Shown: positions 42,811 through 52,622, numbered from the stretch's first letter. The stretch: 64,000 nt of DNA from Gammaproteobacteria bacterium (GCA_012960535.1 DUBB01000014.1:156408-220407); one strand, 5' to 3'. The notes: generated from the sequence alone by a model not told the origin. Made by a program: numbers and translations.

Positions 42811-44214
42811 ATGGCTCAACCGTTTCCGAATCATCCTAATCTTGTAGGTGGTTTTGCCCCTATCCAGATGGAATGTGATGCTGCAGATCTGATTATTGAA
42901 GGTGAAGTTCCTGAAGACTTGAGGGGCACCTTGTATCGTAATGGTCCAAATCCCCAATTTGCCCCGAGAGGGGCTCATCACTGGTTCGCAGGGGATGGCA
43001 TGGTTCATGGGTTTAAGATTGAAGATGGTAAGGTCTCATACCGTAATCGTTGGGCCAGGACGGTGAAATGGAAGAAGGAGCGTGAAGCAGGGCGAAGCCT
43101 GTTTGCGGCTTTTAATCCCATGGATGCAGATCCCAGTGTTGCCGGTATACAGACGGATGGCATTGCTAATACCAATATAATCTGGCATGCAGGCAAATTG
43201 CTGGCGCTCGAAGAAGGCCATGCCCCTTTTGAAATGGATCCACATAGTCTGGACTCTATAGGCGCTCATGACTACCAGCGTAAACTGACAGGGCCCATGA
43301 CAGCTCATCCCAAAATTGATCCTGAAACCGGAGAACTGGTGTTCTTTGGCTATGGGGTTGACGGTTTGCTGTCGGAGAAGATGTCCTATCACGTGGTTGA
43401 TAAGGATGGAGAGCTCACGGAAAGCCAGTTTTTTGATGCACCTTATTCATCGATGGTACATGATTTTCTTGTTACCAGGGATTATGTGCTGTTCCCCATT
43501 ATGCCGCTGACTGGGTCTTTACAGAGGGCTATGTCTGGCGGTCCTGCGTTTGCCTGGGAACCTGACAAAGGCGCCTACCTGGGTGTTCTAAAACGTGGCG
43601 ATGAGGTTTCAAATATTCGCTGGTTTGAAGGTCCAGCAGCTTATGTTTTTCATCCCATGAATGCTTACCAGGTCGGTGATCGATTGATCTGTGATGTTTG
43701 CGAATACGGGGAAGCACCGCTTTTTCCCCATGCTGATGGCAGCAAACCAGATCCCGCAAAAGCCAATGCTGTACTGAAACGCTGGACAATTGATCTGGCA
43801 GCTAGCACCAATGAATATCAAGTAGAACAATTACATGATCATGTCTGCGAATTTCCAAGGTTGGATGAACGTTACGCAGGGTTGAATTACCGGCACGGTT
43901 ATTTTGGCTGCCAGGGCGCTGAATCTTCAAAGTCGGGTGGGTTTACTGCTATTGGCCATGTCGACCATGAAAAAGGTTGTGTTGAAACCTTCGATTTAGG
44001 ACCGAATTTTGCTGCCTCTGAGCCTGTTTTTGTATCCCGAGGGACGAGTGAAGGCGAGGGCTATCTGGTCACCAATGTCTATGATGCTGCTATTGATAAG
44101 AGTCACCTGGTCATTCTTGACGCCGAAAATGTTGCAGCAGGCCCACTGGCAAGGGCCTATCTTGACCATCGAGTTCCATTTGGTTTTCATGGTAATTGGC
44201 GGAATTCTGATTAG
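42811..44214 (+). CDS. Carotenoid oxygenase family protein
   Basis: About 467 residues. Non-haem iron enzyme of the RPE65/lignostilbene dioxygenase family. The four His ligands are visible in TAHPKIDPE, SSMVHDFLVT, YVFHPMNAY and VPFGFHGNW; LRGTLYRNGPNPQF is the characteristic N-terminal block. It would split a C=C bond of a carotenoid, apocarotenoid or stilbene. ATG 42811 has GAGGG 7 bases upstream; TTG 42787 is an unlikely longer start. Soluble. Confidence 0.93.
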   Translation: MAQPFPNHPNLVGGFAPIQMECDAADLIIEGEVPEDLRGTLYRNGPNPQFAPRGAHHWFAGDGMVHGFKIEDGKVSYRNRWARTVKWKKEREAGRSLFAAFNPMDADPSVAGIQTDGIANTNIIWHAGKLLALEEGHAPFEMDPHSLDSIGAHDYQRKLTGPMTAHPKIDPETGELVFFGYGVDGLLSEKMSYHVVDKDGELTESQFFDAPYSSMVHDFLVTRDYVLFPIMPLTGSLQRAMSGGPAFAWEPDKGAYLGVLKRGDEVSNIRWFEGPAAYVFHPMNAYQVGDRLICDVCEYGEAPLFPHADGSKPDPAKANAVLKRWTIDLAASTNEYQVEQLHDHVCEFPRLDERYAGLNYRHGYFGCQGAESSKSGGFTAIGHVDHEKGCVETFDLGPNFAASEPVFVSRGTSEGEGYLVTNVYDAAIDKSHLVILDAENVAAGPLARAYLDHRVPFGFHGNWRNSD

Positions 44215-44256
44215 TTATATAAGTTCTAATCTGCGCCGGCCGAAGCTGGTGATCAG

Positions 44257-45144
44257 TTGTTAGAATCCTGGGTCTTGTGGACGCTAATGGCCGCGCTGAT
44301 GCAGTCTGTTCGAACAGCGGCACAAAAACAATTAACTGCGGATATCTCAGCGGAGGGGGCAACCCTGGTGAGGTACCTGTTCGGGCTGCCGTTTGCCTTG
44401 CTGTATCTCGCGGTCCAGGTACAGGGAATTCAGTTGCCCCCGCTTGGGCCTACATTTCTGTTTTCTGTGTTGGCGGCAGGGGCCCTGCAGATCGTTGCAA
44501 CGGTGCTGTTAATCAGATTATTCAAACTTCGCAATTTTGCTGTGGGAAGTACCTATGTAAGGGCCGAAATTCTGGTCACAGCACTGCTGGGCGTGTCTTT
44601 TTTTTCTGACTGGGTATCTGCCAGTGGCTGGCTGGCAATCATTATTTGCTGTATTGGTTTGTTACTGGTCAACTTAACGGGTGTAGGCCGATGGGGAGGC
44701 TTATTCAGTCGATCAGCTGCTTACGGTATTGCCGCCAGCATCGCTTTCTCATTGACTTCATTATTGATTCGTATGGCTAGCTTGTCCCTGCAACTTGAAT
44801 CAGCTGTTATTGCGGCGGCGGTGACTTTGGCTGCTATGGTGTGTATTCAGACAGTCATGAGTTTGCTTTTGGTGATAGTTAGAGATAAACGGGAACTTGG
44901 TTTAATAGTACATCACTGGAAGCCCAGCCTGTTTGTTGGCATTACCGGTGTTATTGGTTCGGTGGGTTGGTTCACTGCTTTTACGCTTGAGCGAGCTGCC
45001 TATGTTAAGACACTGGGTCAGGTGGAATTCTTGATTTCAGTTTTGATTTCTTACTATTTCTTCAAAGAAAGACCGACCCGACAGGAATGGACTGGTATGT
45101 TGTTTCTGGTGGTGGGAGTTGTTCTATTATTAATCAGCGACTGA
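44257..45144 (+). CDS. EamA/DMT-family transporter
   Basis: 295 residues with ten hydrophobic segments and two EamA domains, the usual ten-helix DMT carrier. There is no ATG near the N-terminus in the open frame; TTG 44257 is the first usable start and gives LESWVLWTLMAALMQSVRT, which fits the family start. ATG 44287 would trim the first helix. Cargo unknown. Last gene before the tRNA. Confidence 0.85.
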   Translation: MLESWVLWTLMAALMQSVRTAAQKQLTADISAEGATLVRYLFGLPFALLYLAVQVQGIQLPPLGPTFLFSVLAAGALQIVATVLLIRLFKLRNFAVGSTYVRAEILVTALLGVSFFSDWVSASGWLAIIICCIGLLLVNLTGVGRWGGLFSRSAAYGIAASIAFSLTSLLIRMASLSLQLESAVIAAAVTLAAMVCIQTVMSLLLVIVRDKRELGLIVHHWKPSLFVGITGVIGSVGWFTAFTLERAAYVKTLGQVEFLISVLISYYFFKERPTRQEWTGMLFLVVGVVLLLISD

Positions 45145-45474
45145 TCTGAAAGATCTTTAAAAGCGCTTCTCAAGAAGATGAGATTGATGCCAAAATAGAG
45201 ATGGTTACAAATTTTCAGCGGGTGTAGCTCAGTTGGTAGAGTCCCAGCTTCCCAAGCTGGCTGTCGCGAGTTCGAATCTCGTCGCCCGCTCCATTTTGGC
45301 CAAGGCTTTCGGGATGGTTTTTTCCTGTGCACCTGCCGCTGGAATAGCTGCAATTAGCTGAGGCCATTAGCCTGATTACAGCAGGGTCAGTTGAGGTGGC
45401 ATCGAAAACGCCGCGAAAGGTTAGTCCCTGCGTCATCGCGAGTCTATTGATGTTGTTATAAGGCAAGGATATAA
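45145..45474. other. Gap holding the tRNA-Gly gene
   Basis: Only the tRNA was found here. Minus-strand open frames across it are the usual spurious tRNA-derived frames. Confidence 0.5.
45218..45293 (+). tRNA. tRNA-Gly (anticodon CCC)
   Basis: 76 nt including encoded CCA. Acceptor arms GCGGGTG and CGCCCGC pair (one G-T), the D-arm reads GCTCAGTTGGTAGAGT, the anticodon stem CCAGC/GCTGG encloses TTCCCAA with CCC at 34-36, and the T-arm has GTTCGAATC. Upstream of a histidine gene cluster and at the end of the accessory block. Confidence 0.95.
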
Positions 45475-45864
45475 ATGATGAGTGTTAAAACCTGGCAGCC
45501 AGCAGCACAGAGATCGCTTTCCATCACCCTGCTGGAGCAGTTGCTGGTGCGCCTTCCTCAGGATCTGACTGATATTAACAATCAGGTTGAACTTGTCAGT
45601 ATCAAGGACGATTCCTGGCTGATGAAGTCTGGAGGAGAAGTCTGGAAAGAGGCCGAGGTGCTCACTGACAGTGACATCAGGCGTCTTATTGTTTTTTTTA
45701 CGCTGGCTGAAAAGCAACTATCTGGCTGGGAAGCAGGCAGGCTCAGTCCGGTCATTGATTTGGTTCGGATTCTCAAGCAAAGGGGATCGTTTCAACCAGA
45801 ATTACGAAAATGGATAAAAGCAAATACCGATAATCGTTATTTGCCTAATGGAGCAGTGTTATAA
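45475..45864 (+). CDS. Hypothetical protein upstream of hisB
   Basis: 129 residues, soluble, no signal peptide or recognised motif. A small hypothetical gene precedes hisB in Pseudomonas-type genomes (from memory), so this is probably the same core gene. Ribosome site AAGGAT stands 4-5 bases before ATG 45475; ATG 45478 is also possible. It ends 26 bp before hisB, which suggests one transcript with hisB and hisA. Confidence 0.75.
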   Translation: MMSVKTWQPAAQRSLSITLLEQLLVRLPQDLTDINNQVELVSIKDDSWLMKSGGEVWKEAEVLTDSDIRRLIVFFTLAEKQLSGWEAGRLSPVIDLVRILKQRGSFQPELRKWIKANTDNRYLPNGAVL

Positions 45865-45890
45865 TTCTGCTTTGTATGCAGGACCGTATT

Positions 45891-46478
45891 ATGAGAATCG
45901 CAGAAGTTAATAGAGACACGCTGGAAACCCAGATTCGGGTAGCCATTAATCTGGACGGAACAGGCCAGAGTTCATTCGATACCGGGTTACCGTTTCTGGA
46001 ACATATGATGGATCAGATAGCTCGGCATGGCTTAATCGATATAGAAATCTCTGCTACTGGGGATTTGCATATAGATGCCCATCATACAGTAGAGGATCTG
46101 GGTATTAGCCTGGGACAGGCGTTGAAGCAAGCAATGGGTGATAAAAAGGGGATTCGTCGCTATGGTCATGCATACGTGCCCCTTGATGAAGCCTTGTCCA
46201 GAGTGGTCATTGATCTGTCAGGCAGGCCCGGCCTCAGCTACGATATTGAATTTAGCCGGCCTTTAGTGGGTGATTTCGATGTTGATTTGTTTCATGAATT
46301 TTTTCAGGGCTTTGTTAATCATTCACTGGTTACACTGCATATTGACAATCTTAAGGGAGACAATGCGCATCACCAGATTGAGACAGTATTTAAAGCATTC
46401 GGCAGAGCGCTTCGTAACGCCCTTGAGTTAGATGGGAGAATTGTGGGTAAGCTGCCATCGACAAAAGGGAGCTTGTAA
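45891..46478 (+). CDS. hisB: Imidazoleglycerol-phosphate dehydratase HisB
   Basis: About 195 residues, the monofunctional form (no N-terminal phosphatase domain). Metal-binding motifs [10 protein letters not shown] and DAHHTVED are present, and the C-terminal block [17 protein letters not shown] is typical. Catalyses the sixth step of histidine synthesis. ATG 45891 has GGA 9 bases upstream. It is followed after 2 bases by hisA. Confidence 0.97.
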   Translation: MRIAEVNRDTLETQIRVAINLDGTGQSSFDTGLPFLEHMMDQIARHGLIDIEISATGDLHIDAHHTVEDLGISLGQALKQAMGDKKGIRRYGHAYVPLDEALSRVVIDLSGRPGLSYDIEFSRPLVGDFDVDLFHEFFQGFVNHSLVTLHIDNLKGDNAHHQIETVFKAFGRALRNALELDGRIVGKLPSTKGSL

Positions 46479-46480
46479 GT

Positions 46481-47227
46481 TTGGAGATTATACCGGCCAT
46501 TGATTTGAAAGATGGCAAAGTCGTCAATTTAAGGCAGGGTCGATTTTCTGAATCGACCGTGTATAGTGATGATCCAGTGCAGATGGCAGCCCACTGGGTG
46601 TCGCAGGGAGCCACTCGGCTACATTTAGTGGACCTGGATGGTGCTGTCCAGGGTCGGCCCGCCAACAAGCAGGTTATTGCAGACATTGCATGTAACCATC
46701 CGCAATTAACACTCCAGTTAGGGGGCGGTATTCGTTCAGGTAAGATTATTCAGGAATATCTGAGTGCAGGTGTAGATTATCTGGTGTTAGGAACAAAAGC
46801 AGTTGAGGAACCCGAATTTGTGGGTGCAATGTGTCGGCAGTTCCCGGGTCATATATGGGTTGGTCTGGATGCATTGCATGGCAAGCTGGCTAAAAATGCC
46901 TGGCGGGACGTTACCGATATTGATGTAAGGGCCCTGGCATTTATTTTTCAGAGTGATGGCATAGAAGGCATAATCTATACGGATATAGGCAAGGACGGTA
47001 TGATGGACGGTCTTAATATACGCGCCACGCAGGATCTGGCCAACAGCGTCTCTGTGCCTATCATCGCATCGGGTGGCGTAACAGATATCCGCGATATACA
47101 GTTATTGCTGGCTGAAAAACCGGTGGTCGATGGTGGCATTACAGGGGTTATTACCGGTCGTGCGTTGTACGAGGGTACACTCGATCTGTCAGAGGCAATG
47201 GCGGCCTGCTCGGCTGCTCAAAAATAA
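46481..47227 (+). CDS. hisA: Phosphoribosylformimino-5-aminoimidazole carboxamide ribotide isomerase HisA
   Basis: 248 residues, TIM barrel. The first Asp lies in PAIDLKDGKVV and the second in YTDIGKDGMM; LQLGGGIRS and IASGGVTD are the phosphate-binding loops. It starts with TTG, two bases after hisB, with GGGAGC a few bases before. The usual Pseudomonas order hisB-hisH-hisA-hisF is incomplete: hisH is absent between the two and hisF does not follow; the next gene is convergent ctpA, 34 bp away. Confidence 0.96.
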   Translation: MEIIPAIDLKDGKVVNLRQGRFSESTVYSDDPVQMAAHWVSQGATRLHLVDLDGAVQGRPANKQVIADIACNHPQLTLQLGGGIRSGKIIQEYLSAGVDYLVLGTKAVEEPEFVGAMCRQFPGHIWVGLDALHGKLAKNAWRDVTDIDVRALAFIFQSDGIEGIIYTDIGKDGMMDGLNIRATQDLANSVSVPIIASGGVTDIRDIQLLLAEKPVVDGGITGVITGRALYEGTLDLSEAMAACSAAQK

Positions 47228-47261
47228 CTAGCGCGTTATCTGCTGTACCAATCAGGTTGTA

Positions 47262-48539
47262 TCAGGGTGCCAGTATATTGATCCCCTTTAGCAGTATGAG
47301 TGCCTCATTAAGCTGAAAGTCTGTACTGGCCAGTTCCCGGTTGGCAGTATTATCGGTGTCCTGCGTGGCATCGTCTTGAGCGGGTTGTTGCAGATGACCA
47401 GGCAGGTCTTTCTCCTGAACGCTGAAAGGATTGCTTTTTATTCTTGTGATAGTAGATCTTTCGACCCAGATATCAGGGACAATGCCTTCGGCCTGGATGG
47501 ATCTGCCCTTTGGCGTGAAGTAGAGTGCTGTGGTCAGTTTGATTGCTTTTTTGTTAGTTAAAGGCAGTACCGTCTGGACCGAACCCTTGCCGAAGGTTGT
47601 TGTACCCAGAATGATTGCCCGTCTATGGTCCTGCAGAGCACCGGCCACTATTTCCGATGCCGATGCAGAACCTTCATTGACCAGTATGACCATGGGAACA
47701 TGCTCCAGCCTGTCACCAGGGGTTGCCGTAAACTGCATGGCTGAGTTTTCGATCCGACCTTCGGTGTAAACAATCAGACCATTTTCAAGAAACAGGTCAG
47801 ATACCTGGACGGCAGCCTGCAGTACGCCGCCCGGATTATTTCTCAGATCTAAAACCAGTCCTTTTATCGGGCCGTTTTTCTTGAGTTCATCAATAGCTTT
47901 GCTTACTTCGGGCCCGGTGCCCGCCTGAAATTGGGCGATCCTGATATAACCATATTGTGCTTCTAGCAGTCTTTGTCGAGTACTGGCAATTTTAATGACC
48001 TCTCTGATGAGCGTCTTCTCCAGGGGAGCCGATTCGCCTTTTCGCATGATCATTAGCATAACCGAGCTTCCTGGTTCACCGCGCATGTTGTCTACGGCAT
48101 CGCCTACATCCATACTTTTCACGGCTTTTCCGTCAATCTGTATGATCAGATCGCCAGGAAGGATGCCAGCTCTTGAAGCCGGTGTTTCATCCATGGGAGA
48201 GATGACTTTTATCAGGCCATTTTCTGTGCCTACCTCGATACCCAGGCCGCCGTAATTTCCGGTGGTGGTTTCTTGCAGATCACTGAATGATGATTCGTCG
48301 AGAAAAGCCGAATGCGGATCGAGTTGGGTTAGTAGACCTTTTATAGCACTCTCTAGAAGTTTTCGGTCATCGATCTCCTCGACGTAAGCCTGTCTGATAC
48401 GATCAAATGCTTCAGCAAAAATACGCAGTTCCTCAAGGGGTAGTCGTGAAGGCGGGGATGGTTCTGCATTATCCTGTGCATGAAGGTGCATGCCCGGCGC
48501 AACTAAAGCGACGATCAACATAAATAGACTGAATTTCAT
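47262..48539 (-). CDS. ctpA: Carboxy-terminal processing protease CtpA (S41A)
   Basis: About 425 residues. ATG 48539 gives a signal peptide (FSLFMLIVALVAPGMHLHA) with AGGAA 7-8 bases upstream. PDZ domain: YGGLGIEVG to GDLIIQIDGKAV. Catalytic Ser in EGSASASEIVAGAL and Lys in GKGSVQTVLPL; LDLRNNPGG is the usual strand. It processes periplasmic substrates, in relatives with a lipoprotein partner (LbcA). The order envC then ctpA, downstream of gpmI, is conserved in relatives. Confidence 0.95.
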   Translation of the reverse strand: MKFSLFMLIVALVAPGMHLHAQDNAEPSPPSRLPLEELRIFAEAFDRIRQAYVEEIDDRKLLESAIKGLLTQLDPHSAFLDESSFSDLQETTTGNYGGLGIEVGTENGLIKVISPMDETPASRAGILPGDLIIQIDGKAVKSMDVGDAVDNMRGEPGSSVMLMIMRKGESAPLEKTLIREVIKIASTRQRLLEAQYGYIRIAQFQAGTGPEVSKAIDELKKNGPIKGLVLDLRNNPGGVLQAAVQVSDLFLENGLIVYTEGRIENSAMQFTATPGDRLEHVPMVILVNEGSASASEIVAGALQDHRRAIILGTTTFGKGSVQTVLPLTNKKAIKLTTALYFTPKGRSIQAEGIVPDIWVERSTITRIKSNPFSVQEKDLPGHLQQPAQDDATQDTDNTANRELASTDFQLNEALILLKGINILAP

Positions 48540-48579
48540 TTTTGTTCCTATTTGGGACCTTGTTACTTTTACACTGGGT

Positions 48580-49761
48580 TCAGGCCGCTGTTTTCTTTGC
48601 ACTGGGTTTTTTGCACCAGAGCAGAGGATCCACTGGCAGTCCGGCTCGACGAATCTCAAAATAGAGCCCTGTACGTCTGAGACCGCCACTGTTGCCGACC
48701 TCAGCGATGGATTCACCGGGTAGAATCCAATCACCCAACTGCGGGTAGATTACCTGATTATGCCCGTATAGGCTCATAAAACCGTCACCATGATTGATAA
48801 TGATAAGTAAACCGAAACCCCTCAGCCAGTCGGCAAAGACGACTCTGCCATAATGGATTGATCGTACTGGGGTCCCTTCGGGCGCGTCGATTAACAAACC
48901 TTTCCAGTACACTTTGTCTTGTATTCTGGCCTGGCCAAAATGTTGGCTGATAGTTCCTTGTGAAGGCATTGCCAGTTGCCCTTTACGTTCCGAAAGGGAC
49001 TGGAGTTGATCTGGTGTCGGCAAGGCCAGCAAGCTGTTTTCCAGTCTACTCAGGACTAACTCAAGGTTGTCTCGGTCTAAGGTTAATTTTTTCCTGGAGG
49101 TATCGGTTGCTTGGAGCATGTGCAGCACCCCATCAAGGATATGCTGACGTTGTAGTTTGGCCTGTTTCAGTTGGTCTGATTGCTTCTTCTGTTTTGCTCT
49201 GGCGATTTCATGAGATACTGTCTTATCCATCAGCTTCTGTTTTGTTTCATGCAATGTCAGCAGAGTTTGCTGATATTTTTTGATCTGTTTGACGCGAGCT
49301 TCTGACATATACTTGTAGTATTGTGACATGCGTGAAATGGCGCTGGGATCTTCCTGATTAAGAATCAGCTTAATGGGCCCATCCTGTCCTATGCGCTGGG
49401 CTGCCTGGATGTGTTGGGCCACTGTTTTTTCTTCTTGCTTTTTTCTGGTGGTCAGGTTTTCATGCATAGCTATTAGTTCGTTGATCTGCTTTTGACTCAG
49501 GCTCAAGGCGGTTTCCGCTTTCCTGAGTTTGTTGACACTGATAGCAACCTTGTTTTCAAGTTCTGCCAGTCTCTGCTCCTCTAATGATCGTTCCTGAGAA
49601 GCCTGTTCATAGATGTGCTCCAGTTCACTGAGTTGCTCATCAAGCAGTTCGAGTCGCTCGACAATTTCTTCCTTTGTTTCCTGTGCTGCCAGATGACAGG
49701 CCAGCCCGCTTGTCAGAATCAGCGACAACCTCAGTATTAATTTGCAGTAGCCTGCTAACAT
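48580..49761 (-). CDS. envC: Murein hydrolase activator EnvC
   Basis: 393 residues: signal peptide, a long coiled coil (about residues 28-245, heptads of Leu/Gln/Lys/Glu), then a LytM/M23 domain. The metal-site motifs are degenerate: KVYWKGLLIDAPEG lacks the first His and SLYGHNQ keeps one; this is normal for EnvC, which activates AmiA/AmiB amidases rather than cutting itself. Upstream of ctpA and downstream of gpmI by 7 bp, so likely one transcript. Confidence 0.95.
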   Translation of the reverse strand: MLAGYCKLILRLSLILTSGLACHLAAQETKEEIVERLELLDEQLSELEHIYEQASQERSLEEQRLAELENKVAISVNKLRKAETALSLSQKQINELIAMHENLTTRKKQEEKTVAQHIQAAQRIGQDGPIKLILNQEDPSAISRMSQYYKYMSEARVKQIKKYQQTLLTLHETKQKLMDKTVSHEIARAKQKKQSDQLKQAKLQRQHILDGVLHMLQATDTSRKKLTLDRDNLELVLSRLENSLLALPTPDQLQSLSERKGQLAMPSQGTISQHFGQARIQDKVYWKGLLIDAPEGTPVRSIHYGRVVFADWLRGFGLLIIINHGDGFMSLYGHNQVIYPQLGDWILPGESIAEVGNSGGLRRTGLYFEIRRAGLPVDPLLWCKKPSAKKTAA

Positions 49762-49768
49762 CGCATTG

Positions 49769-51328
49769 TTAACCCGTTAACTTTTCAGTTGACCCTGAGA
49801 CCAGGGATCTTCCCGTCATTTCGTCGGGAACGGGCAGATCCATGATGTCCAGTAATGTGGGAGCAACGTCGCAGAGGCGGCCGTTTTCAGCTAGGTGCAG
49901 GGGTTTTTGTCCTACGTAAATCAATGGTACCTGTTCTGAGGTATGCGCAGTGTGGGCTTGCCCGGAGTGATGATCAAGCATCTGTTCCACGTTGCCATGA
50001 TCTGCGGTGATCAGGCAGTGCGCGTTTTTGCTTCTGGTGGCTTCAATTATTCTGCCCAGGCAATCATCGAGACATTCCACTGCCCTGATGGCGGCCGCCA
50101 TGATACCGGTATGGCCCACCATATCCCCATTAGCAAAATTACAGATGATGAGATCGTATTTATCTGCCTTGATACAGTCTAGTAATCTGTCAGTTACCTC
50201 AGGGGCACTCATCTCGGGTTGGAGATCATAAGTGAGAACCCCAGGGGAGGCGATCAATAACCGGTCTTCCCGGGCATAGGCCATTTCTTGTCCACCCGAA
50301 AAGAAAAAAGTTACGTGTGCGTATTTTTCCGTTTCGGCAATCCTCAATTGGGATAGGCCTTTGTTACTAATGTATTCACCCAGACTATTGTGTAGCTTAG
50401 GGGAGTCATAAACGCAGGTAGTATCGAGATCATCTGCATAGCGTGTCAGGGTCATGAAATCAGCAAGTTGCGGTCTGTATGCTCGTTCAAATCCAGAGAA
50501 TTCTTCGTCTACGAAGGCTCGCGTTAACTGTCTGGCTCGGTCTGATCGAAAGTTCAGAAATAGAACCTGGTCCTCATTGTCTATGCTGGCAGCAGCACCC
50601 TCTACTACTATTGCACTGGGCGATATAAATTCGTCTGTTTCGCCTCGAGCGTAACCAGCCTGTAGCGCTGCTTCCGGGGAATCAAACTGCAGTGCTGTCC
50701 TGCCTGCGCTAATCAGGTTGTACGCCGATTCGATTCGATCCCATCGGTTGTCACGATCCATTGAAAAAAAACGACCGCATATAGAAGCGATATGTCCACA
50801 GTCAAGTGCTTCCAGGTGTTGTTGCAGTTGGATCAGGGACGTTAGGGCAGATTTCGGGGGAACGTCGCGGCCATCCATGAACGCATGTACCCGTATATTT
50901 TTCACTCCCATGGAGTGGGCCAGGTTAATACTTGCCTGGAAATGATCCTCATGGCTGTGAACACCGCCAGGTGACAGTAAACCAAACAGGTGCAATGCGC
51001 TACCATTGTTGGCAAGCTTGGAAAAGGCGCGGGTTAACACGGGATTGTCGGCAAATGACCCATCCTGAATCGCTTTGTTGATCCGGGTGAAGTCCTGATC
51101 TACAATCCTTCCAGCGCCAAGATTCATGTGTCCTACTTCCGAATTACCCATCTGGCCTTGGGGAAGACCTACTGCTATGCCAGAGCCTGAAATGAGTGTT
51201 CGTGGTGCATCCTGCCATAGCGAATCCCATACTGGGGTCTTCGCTCTGGCAATGGCATTGTCCTCAGCATCTTCGCGGTATCCCCAGCCGTCGAGTATGA
51301 TGAGAAGATGGGTTTCATGATTTTTCAT
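49769..51328 (-). CDS. gpmI: 2,3-bisphosphoglycerate-independent phosphoglycerate mutase
   Basis: About 519 residues. Alkaline-phosphatase-fold enzyme: DGWGYRED starts the metal site, the phosphoserine is Ser of MGNSEVGHMN, and later DRDNRWDR, TADHGNVE and HTAHTS supply the metal ligands. It interconverts 3- and 2-phosphoglycerate. ATG 51328; a TTG two codons earlier is possible. It diverges from the rhodanese gene, with 132 bp between. Confidence 0.97.
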   Translation of the reverse strand: MKNHETHLLIILDGWGYREDAEDNAIARAKTPVWDSLWQDAPRTLISGSGIAVGLPQGQMGNSEVGHMNLGAGRIVDQDFTRINKAIQDGSFADNPVLTRAFSKLANNGSALHLFGLLSPGGVHSHEDHFQASINLAHSMGVKNIRVHAFMDGRDVPPKSALTSLIQLQQHLEALDCGHIASICGRFFSMDRDNRWDRIESAYNLISAGRTALQFDSPEAALQAGYARGETDEFISPSAIVVEGAAASIDNEDQVLFLNFRSDRARQLTRAFVDEEFSGFERAYRPQLADFMTLTRYADDLDTTCVYDSPKLHNSLGEYISNKGLSQLRIAETEKYAHVTFFFSGGQEMAYAREDRLLIASPGVLTYDLQPEMSAPEVTDRLLDCIKADKYDLIICNFANGDMVGHTGIMAAAIRAVECLDDCLGRIIEATRSKNAHCLITADHGNVEQMLDHHSGQAHTAHTSEQVPLIYVGQKPLHLAENGRLCDVAPTLLDIMDLPVPDEMTGRSLVSGSTEKLTG

Positions 51329-51460
51329 AAGCAAAGCTAAAGGCTTAATTCTGCAGAATCTCTATTCTACCTGTATTCGCAGAATCCATGAAGTTAGAAG
51401 GTTTAAGCCAAGGCGATAGAGTGTATACTTGCGTCCTTAAAAATACGTGAGATATCAGGT

Positions 51461-51877
51461 TTGTTTGAAAAAGTTATAGAATTTGCAACAAATCATCCGT
51501 TTCTAGTCGGTACCTTTCTGTTTCTGGTGGGTGCGCTTTTTTTTACGGAAGGTAGAAAAGGCGGTGCTTCCATTGGCACGCAGTTGCTGATTCAATTGAT
51601 CAACAAAAATGATGCTGTGGTAATTGACCTCAGGGATTCGAGTGAATTCTCTAATGGTCATATTGCCGGCGCATTAAACATTCCATTTGCCAGCCTCGAG
51701 AAAAGGGTCAGAGAAATTTCAAAATTCAAGGAAAAGCCGATTGTGCTGGTTTGTAAGATGGGTCAGAATTCCAGTGCAGCTGGTAAGAAACTTATCGCCC
51801 TGGGTTGTCAGGATATCCGGCGCTTGTCTGGTGGCATGATGGAGTGGACTTCAAGCAACCTGCCGGTGGTGAAGTGA
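51461..51877 (+). CDS. Rhodanese-like membrane protein (YibN type)
   Basis: 138 residues: one N-terminal helix (about residues 14-30), then a cytoplasmic rhodanese domain with AVVIDLRDSSEFSNGHI and an active loop CKMGQN holding the catalytic Cys. First of a yibN-grxC-secB set. It starts TTG 51461; the codon for its stop overlaps the GTG start of grxC (GTGA). TATACT at 51424-51429 is a possible -10 element. YibN homologues influence membrane insertion and secretion. Confidence 0.92.
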   Translation: MFEKVIEFATNHPFLVGTFLFLVGALFFTEGRKGGASIGTQLLIQLINKNDAVVIDLRDSSEFSNGHIAGALNIPFASLEKRVREISKFKEKPIVLVCKMGQNSSAAGKKLIALGCQDIRRLSGGMMEWTSSNLPVVK

Positions 51878-52152
51878 CGCAGCCTGCCGCAGAACGAGCA
51901 AACGTAACTATTTACACAACTTCATTCTGTCCCTTCTGCATCAGGGCAAAAATGTTGTTTGAGTCTAAAGGGATTTCCTTTAATGAAATCCCGGTGGATT
52001 ATTCGGTGGAAAAACGCCGAGAAATGATGGCAAAGGCGAAGTCACATAGCGTGCCTCAGGTCTGGATAGGCGATTATCATGTTGGTGGTTGTGATGAGCT
52101 TTATCAACTTGAACACAATGGCAAACTACAGGAATATTTGGAGAATTTATAA
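51874..52152 (+). CDS. grxC: Glutaredoxin 3 (GrxC)
   Basis: About 92 residues. Active site [10 protein letters not shown] (CPFC, compared with the more usual CPYC), cis-Pro in [10 protein letters not shown] and GGCDEL for glutathione binding. GTG 51874 overlaps the rhodanese stop by four bases. A frame back to 51805 is chance overlap. Its stop shares one base with the secB start. Confidence 0.96.
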   Translation: MTQPAAERANVTIYTTSFCPFCIRAKMLFESKGISFNEIPVDYSVEKRREMMAKAKSHSVPQVWIGDYHVGGCDELYQLEHNGKLQEYLENL

Positions 52153-52622
52153 TGAGTGAATCTCAGTCAGAAGAGAACCCCAAGCCTCAGTTTTCCCTGC
52201 AGAGGATCTACGTAAAGGATGTATCGTTCGAATCGCCGACGTCACCGAACAGCTTCAGAGGCTCAATGAAACCGGCTGTGAACCTAGATCTCAATACGCG
52301 AAAAAATATGATTGAAGATTCTCTTTGGGAAATTATCCTGTCGCTGACATTGACGGCAAAAGATGATAGTGAAAACACCCTGTATCTCGCGGAGGTTCAA
52401 CAGGCTGGAATTTTTGTCATCAATGGGCTCGAAGAGGACGCTCTGAATCATACCCTGGGTAGTTTCTGTCCAAATATCCTGTTCCCTTATGCAAGGGAGT
52501 GTATTGATGCCTTGATCGTTCGAGGAAGTTTCCCCCCATTGATGCTGGCGCCGGTGAACTTTGATGCATTATATGAGCAGGCAAAACTGGCCCAGGAAAG
52601 ACAGGAAGCCAGCGTTCAGTAG
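52152..52622 (+). CDS. secB: Protein-export chaperone SecB
   Basis: 156 residues. [38 protein letters not shown] and [19 protein letters not shown] are clear SecB blocks. Soluble tetramer that delivers precursors to SecA. Start shares a base with the grxC stop (TAATG), and its last 7 bp overlap the convergent trmL gene. Confidence 0.97.
   Translation: MSESQSEENPKPQFSLQRIYVKDVSFESPTSPNSFRGSMKPAVNLDLNTRKNMIEDSLWEIILSLTLTAKDDSENTLYLAEVQQAGIFVINGLEEDALNHTLGSFCPNILFPYARECIDALIVRGSFPPLMLAPVNFDALYEQAKLAQERQEASVQ

Noticed and set aside
45215..45466. Minus-strand frame across the tRNA-Gly, with peptide RDSQLGKLGLYQLSYTR
   Set aside because: A well-known spurious frame made by antisense of a tRNA gene; the tRNA itself is clear.
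48580..49761. EnvC with lost catalytic residues as a novelty
   Set aside because: Degenerate LytM sites are normal in EnvC, which activates amidases.
51805..51873. Longer N-terminus for grxC
   Set aside because: It is only the overlapping 3' end of the rhodanese gene read in another frame; GTG 51874 gives the normal length.
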